Positions 6,424 through 8,392 of a stretch of 8,392 nt of DNA are shown here, one piece after another. Position numbers and translations under genes: made by a program. The notes below the pieces were generated by a model, which saw nothing but the letters and a program-made list of their open reading frames with translations, made no database searches and had not been told where the DNA came from. This DNA comes from an uncultured Flavobacteriales bacterium (GTDB lineage: Bacteria > Bacteroidota > Bacteroidia > Flavobacteriales > UBA7430): NCBI GenBank assembly GCA_913041775.1, contig CAJWJW010000053.1, forward strand, positions 1 to 8,392, in the 5' to 3' direction. Position 1 is the first letter of the stretch; every line of letters starts with the position of its first letter.

Positions 6424-6999
6424 TTATTTTTTGATGAATTTAAATCGTTTTTTGCCATTAACGACTGTCAAGTATACACCATTTTTCAGGCTTGAAACAT
6501 CTAATTTAAGATCACTAGTAGTATTCGTATCCGAAAGAACAAGCCGACCAATCATATTATATACTTTAACAGATTCGATATTCTGACTAGAGATATTTAG
6601 ATAATCTATTGTAGGGTTAGGATAAACTGAAAAATGAACATCTGTTAAGTCATCAATATCAACCGGATTATAAATAGTTACTTCAATTACTCTCCACTGC
6701 CTCATATCGTGTAAGGCATATACTCCGATAGTAAAATCTGTTGTTAACTGTAATGTCTCATAAATAGTATCACCTACCAAGGTATAGAAAGGGCTGCCAT
6801 CTATAGAATTTCCATCTATATCAACCTGAAATTGCTGAGCACCATTGCATCCGTCATTAACAAACTGAAGTTTATCACCTAAAGGAATTGTTAAAGAAGT
6901 TGCAGCACCAAAACAATCTACAGAAATAGAATGGGTCGTCTGTGAAAAAGAGGTTTGAGAATAGAGAATTAACACTCCAATTAACACTAATTTGTTCAT
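6424..6999 (-). CDS. short secreted protein with T9SS sorting domain, function unknown
   Basis: This encodes 191 residues, starting at ATG 6999-6997. An ATG 12 codons earlier is less likely because the signal peptide MNKLVLIGVLILYSQTSFSQ (1-20) begins cleanly at this one. Residues 21-112 form a small beta-rich domain of about 90 residues with two cysteines (29 and 51, in SVDCFGAA and NDGCNGAQQF) that could form a disulfide, ending in ALHDMRQWRVIEVTIYNP. The spacing is loosely reminiscent of a cupredoxin-like or immunoglobulin-like fold, but no copper-ligand set is evident and I do not assign one. Residues about 121-191 are a type A T9SS domain: VHFSVYPNP, VKVYNMIGRLV, LDVSSLKNGVYLTVV and KRFKFIKK. 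The protein is expected to be exported by type IX secretion and released or anchored at the cell surface. It lies just downstream of a remnant of another T9SS gene on the same strand. Confidence 0.85.
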   Translation of the reverse strand: MNKLVLIGVLILYSQTSFSQTTHSISVDCFGAATSLTIPLGDKLQFVNDGCNGAQQFQVDIDGNSIDGSPFYTLVGDTIYETLQLTTDFTIGVYALHDMRQWRVIEVTIYNPVDIDDLTDVHFSVYPNPTIDYLNISSQNIESVKVYNMIGRLVLSDTNTTSDLKLDVSSLKNGVYLTVVNGKKRFKFIKK

Positions 7000-7034
7000 A
7001 GATTTTATATTTTCTAACAAGGTTATAAATACCA

Positions 7035-7065
7035 CTAAAGTAATTTACCTAATTGTAAATAACAA
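7035..7065 (-). promoter_or_regulatory. putative promoter of the small T9SS protein gene
   Basis: On the minus strand TTG (7065-7063) is followed after 20 bases by TACTTTAG (7042-7035), which has one mismatch to TAnnTTTG. The start ATG at 6999 is 35 bases downstream. The spacing is good but the match is imperfect. Confidence 0.3.
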
Positions 7066-7071
7066 CTGATT

Positions 7072-7159
7072 TCATTCTGCTTTACCGGTTAAACTAATTA
7101 CATAGACACCTGAGCTTAATGTTGAAAGGTCTATTGTGATGATTGGGATTTGGATAAAT
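7072..7159 (-). pseudogene. remnant of a T9SS C-terminal sorting domain
   Basis: Reading the minus strand, 7134-7072 encodes IDLSTLSSGVYVISLTG, three more residues and then TGA, which is the closing part of a type A T9SS domain. Immediately upstream, but one frame off, 7159-7142 encodes IYPNPN, the opening motif of the same domain. In an intact domain roughly 40-50 residues separate these motifs; here only 7 bases do. This points to an internal deletion with a frame change in a former secreted-protein gene. Further upstream (about 7160-7220) the YPNPN frame stays open for some 20 codons (NCYEVYIVSINE), then stops. No complete gene is left. Confidence 0.6.
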
Positions 7160-7615
7160 GGCAAATACTAAGTTGTAAATTTCGTTAATACTCACAATGT
7201 ACACTTCATAACAATTAGATAATTCATACTATTTCCATTTGATGATGCAAAAAATCGGCTTTATTTTCGTTGATAAATGGTAGGTTTCTGTTATGTTAAC
7301 CTGTCAAATATAGATTATTTAGTTGTGTTGTAAAATTCGATTACAAGTTTAAGAAAACTAGATTCATTATTCCTCGAGCAGTATATTACATCGACTTAGA
7401 GGAGAGTCTATTTAATAATTTTCAGTTTAATACGATTCAAAAATAGCAACAGAATAGAGATTGAAATAATTAGAAGGGAGGTAATATAAAGAGCATTTTA
7501 AATGCCTTCCGTAAATAGTACATGAAACAAAAAACTTCAATATTTAATACTTGATACTCAATAATATTAGATTTTGACAACCACTTTAATTGCAAAGTAT
7601 GTATATTTGAGAAAT
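7160..7615. other. intergenic stretch without a supported gene
   Basis: About 450 bases of AT-rich DNA lie between the T9SS remnant and the DUF1800 gene. All frames are interrupted and I see no tRNA, insertion sequence end or convincing terminator. A 13-base palindrome GCATTTTAAATGC lies at 7493-7505, flanked by GAAGG (7473-7477) and CCTTC (7505-7509), which may form a weak hairpin. The DUF1800 promoter candidate lies at the right end. Confidence 0.5.
7574..7609 (+). promoter_or_regulatory. putative promoter of the DUF1800 gene
   Basis: TATATTTG (7602-7609) matches TAnnTTTG exactly and lies 6 bases before the ATG at 7616, so the transcript would be leaderless or nearly so. TTGACA (7574-7579) lies upstream, but the gap to the -7 box is 25 bases, longer than usual. 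Alternatively TTGACA with TATGTA (7598-7603, gap 18) could act as a classical pair. Confidence 0.45.
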
Positions 7616-8392
7616 ATGGCATATTCATTAGCACCATTTTCGCAAGTACTCGGATTACGTAAAGCAAAGCATTTACTAAGAAGAGCAACATTTAATTACT
7701 CAAAAGACACCCTTAATAGTATTGCGAGTATGAGTGCAAGTGAAGCGCTTGCTTTTCTTTCAGAAAACCCAGCGAACATGCTAGCCGAACCCTTTGATTA
7801 CCAAAACGATGGGTACTGGACAAGTTCAACTGAATTGCCAGGTAGTTTTTCTCAACAGGGACAAAAAAGAGCGTATATTACTGGATGGTGGTGGTATAAT
7901 GCCATAAACCAAACCTCTTTAAAACATAAACTTTCCTATTTTCTTTTCACGTCTTTTACTGTTTCAAATGGTAATGGAGCAGGTGCGGCAACCTATTTTT
8001 ATGACTATATCCGCTTATTGGATTTTTATGCAATGGGGAGTATTAAAACCTTTGCTAAAAAGATAACGTTAGACAATGCCATGTTAAATTATCTTGATAA
8101 TACAGATAATAATGCGACTAATCCAAATGAAAATTATGCGCGTGAATTTTTAGAATTATTCACGATTCTAAAAGGTCCACAAATTAGTGAAGGTGATTAT
8201 ACAAATTACACAGAATTAGATGTACAAGAAACAGCTAAAGTATTTACTGGTTTCAAAAGACAAAACGATAGATCTATTATCGATCCTGACACAAACTTAC
8301 CAATTGGATACAATAATTTAAATAAACATGATACGAGTGACAAAGTATTTAGCAACGCATTCAATAATCAAGTAATCACTGGCCAATCAACG
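7616..8392 (+). CDS. DUF1800-family protein, N-terminal part (3' end outside window)
   Basis: The frame is open for 259 codons from ATG 7616 to the right edge. It has the family's N-terminal LGLRKAKHLLRRATF motif (about 12-26), the region TGWWWYNAINQTSLKHKLSYFLFTSF (about 91-116), and the diagnostic PNENYAREFLELFTI block (about 172-186), followed by ELDVQETAKVFTGF (about 203-216). These match the DUF1800 domain, whose members are typically around 450-600 residues and often stand next to a DUF1501 gene in Bacteroidota and Planctomycetota. Biochemical activity is not established. The start shown has no signal peptide, which is common for Bacteroidota members as I recall them. A perfect TAnnTTTG box 6 bases upstream supports this start. 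If the usual arrangement holds, a DUF1501 gene should follow beyond the window. Confidence 0.88.
   Translation, partial: MAYSLAPFSQVLGLRKAKHLLRRATFNYSKDTLNSIASMSASEALAFLSENPANMLAEPFDYQNDGYWTSSTELPGSFSQQGQKRAYITGWWWYNAINQTSLKHKLSYFLFTSFTVSNGNGAGAATYFYDYIRLLDFYAMGSIKTFAKKITLDNAMLNYLDNTDNNATNPNENYAREFLELFTILKGPQISEGDYTNYTELDVQETAKVFTGFKRQNDRSIIDPDTNLPIGYNNLNKHDTSDKVFSNAFNNQVITGQST

Noticed and set aside
7033..7035. ATG at 7035 as the start of the small T9SS protein
   Set aside because: It would put 12 extra residues before a clean signal peptide that starts with MNKLVLIG at 6999, and would overlap the promoter candidate.
7470..7691. 73-codon minus-strand open frame
   Set aside because: Overlaps the 5' end of the DUF1800 gene and its promoter on the other strand; hydrophobic but without family features.

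Overview
The window looks like a Bacteroidota chromosome, most likely a marine-type flavobacterium. It is AT-rich. Two secreted proteins end in the C-terminal sorting domain of the type IX secretion system (T9SS). Several genes are preceded by the Bacteroidota promoter element TAnnTTTG rather than by a Shine-Dalgarno sequence, and the recognisable proteins resemble flavobacterial versions of their families.

Layout. (1) Positions 1-2521 are all minus strand. Reading in the direction of transcription, they hold a small rhodanese (2521-2243), a second rhodanese that overlaps it by one base and is decayed (2243-2049), a secreted T9SS esterase of the PHB depolymerase/feruloyl esterase type (1993-854), a DUF1801 gene broken by one in-frame amber codon (824-375), and the 5' part of hypoxanthine phosphoribosyltransferase (238-1). 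(2) Positions 2733-5936 hold a choline-to-betaine pair in convergent orientation. A GMC flavoprotein of the choline dehydrogenase type lies on plus (2733-4361). A BCCT-family betaine/choline transporter lies on minus (about 5930-4374). Only 12 bp separate the two stops. The transporter frame has no ATG, GTG or TTG at its 5' end. (3) Positions 5937-6423 hold a decayed small lipoprotein-like gene with two in-frame TAA codons and no ATG, plus an inverted repeat. (4) Positions 6424-6999 encode a short secreted T9SS protein of unknown function. (5) Positions 7000-7615 are mostly non-coding but include a scrap of another T9SS sorting domain. (6) From 7616 to the window end runs the 5' part of a DUF1800-family gene on plus.

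The clearest functional unit is osmoprotection: choline uptake by the BCCT carrier and oxidation by the GMC enzyme toward glycine betaine. No betaine-aldehyde dehydrogenase or BetI-type regulator is visible here. The other striking property is gene decay. There are four separate remnants or interrupted genes in 8.4 kb, plus a transporter with a questionable start. I saw no tRNA, rRNA, CRISPR array or insertion sequence, and no convincing new multi-gene system.
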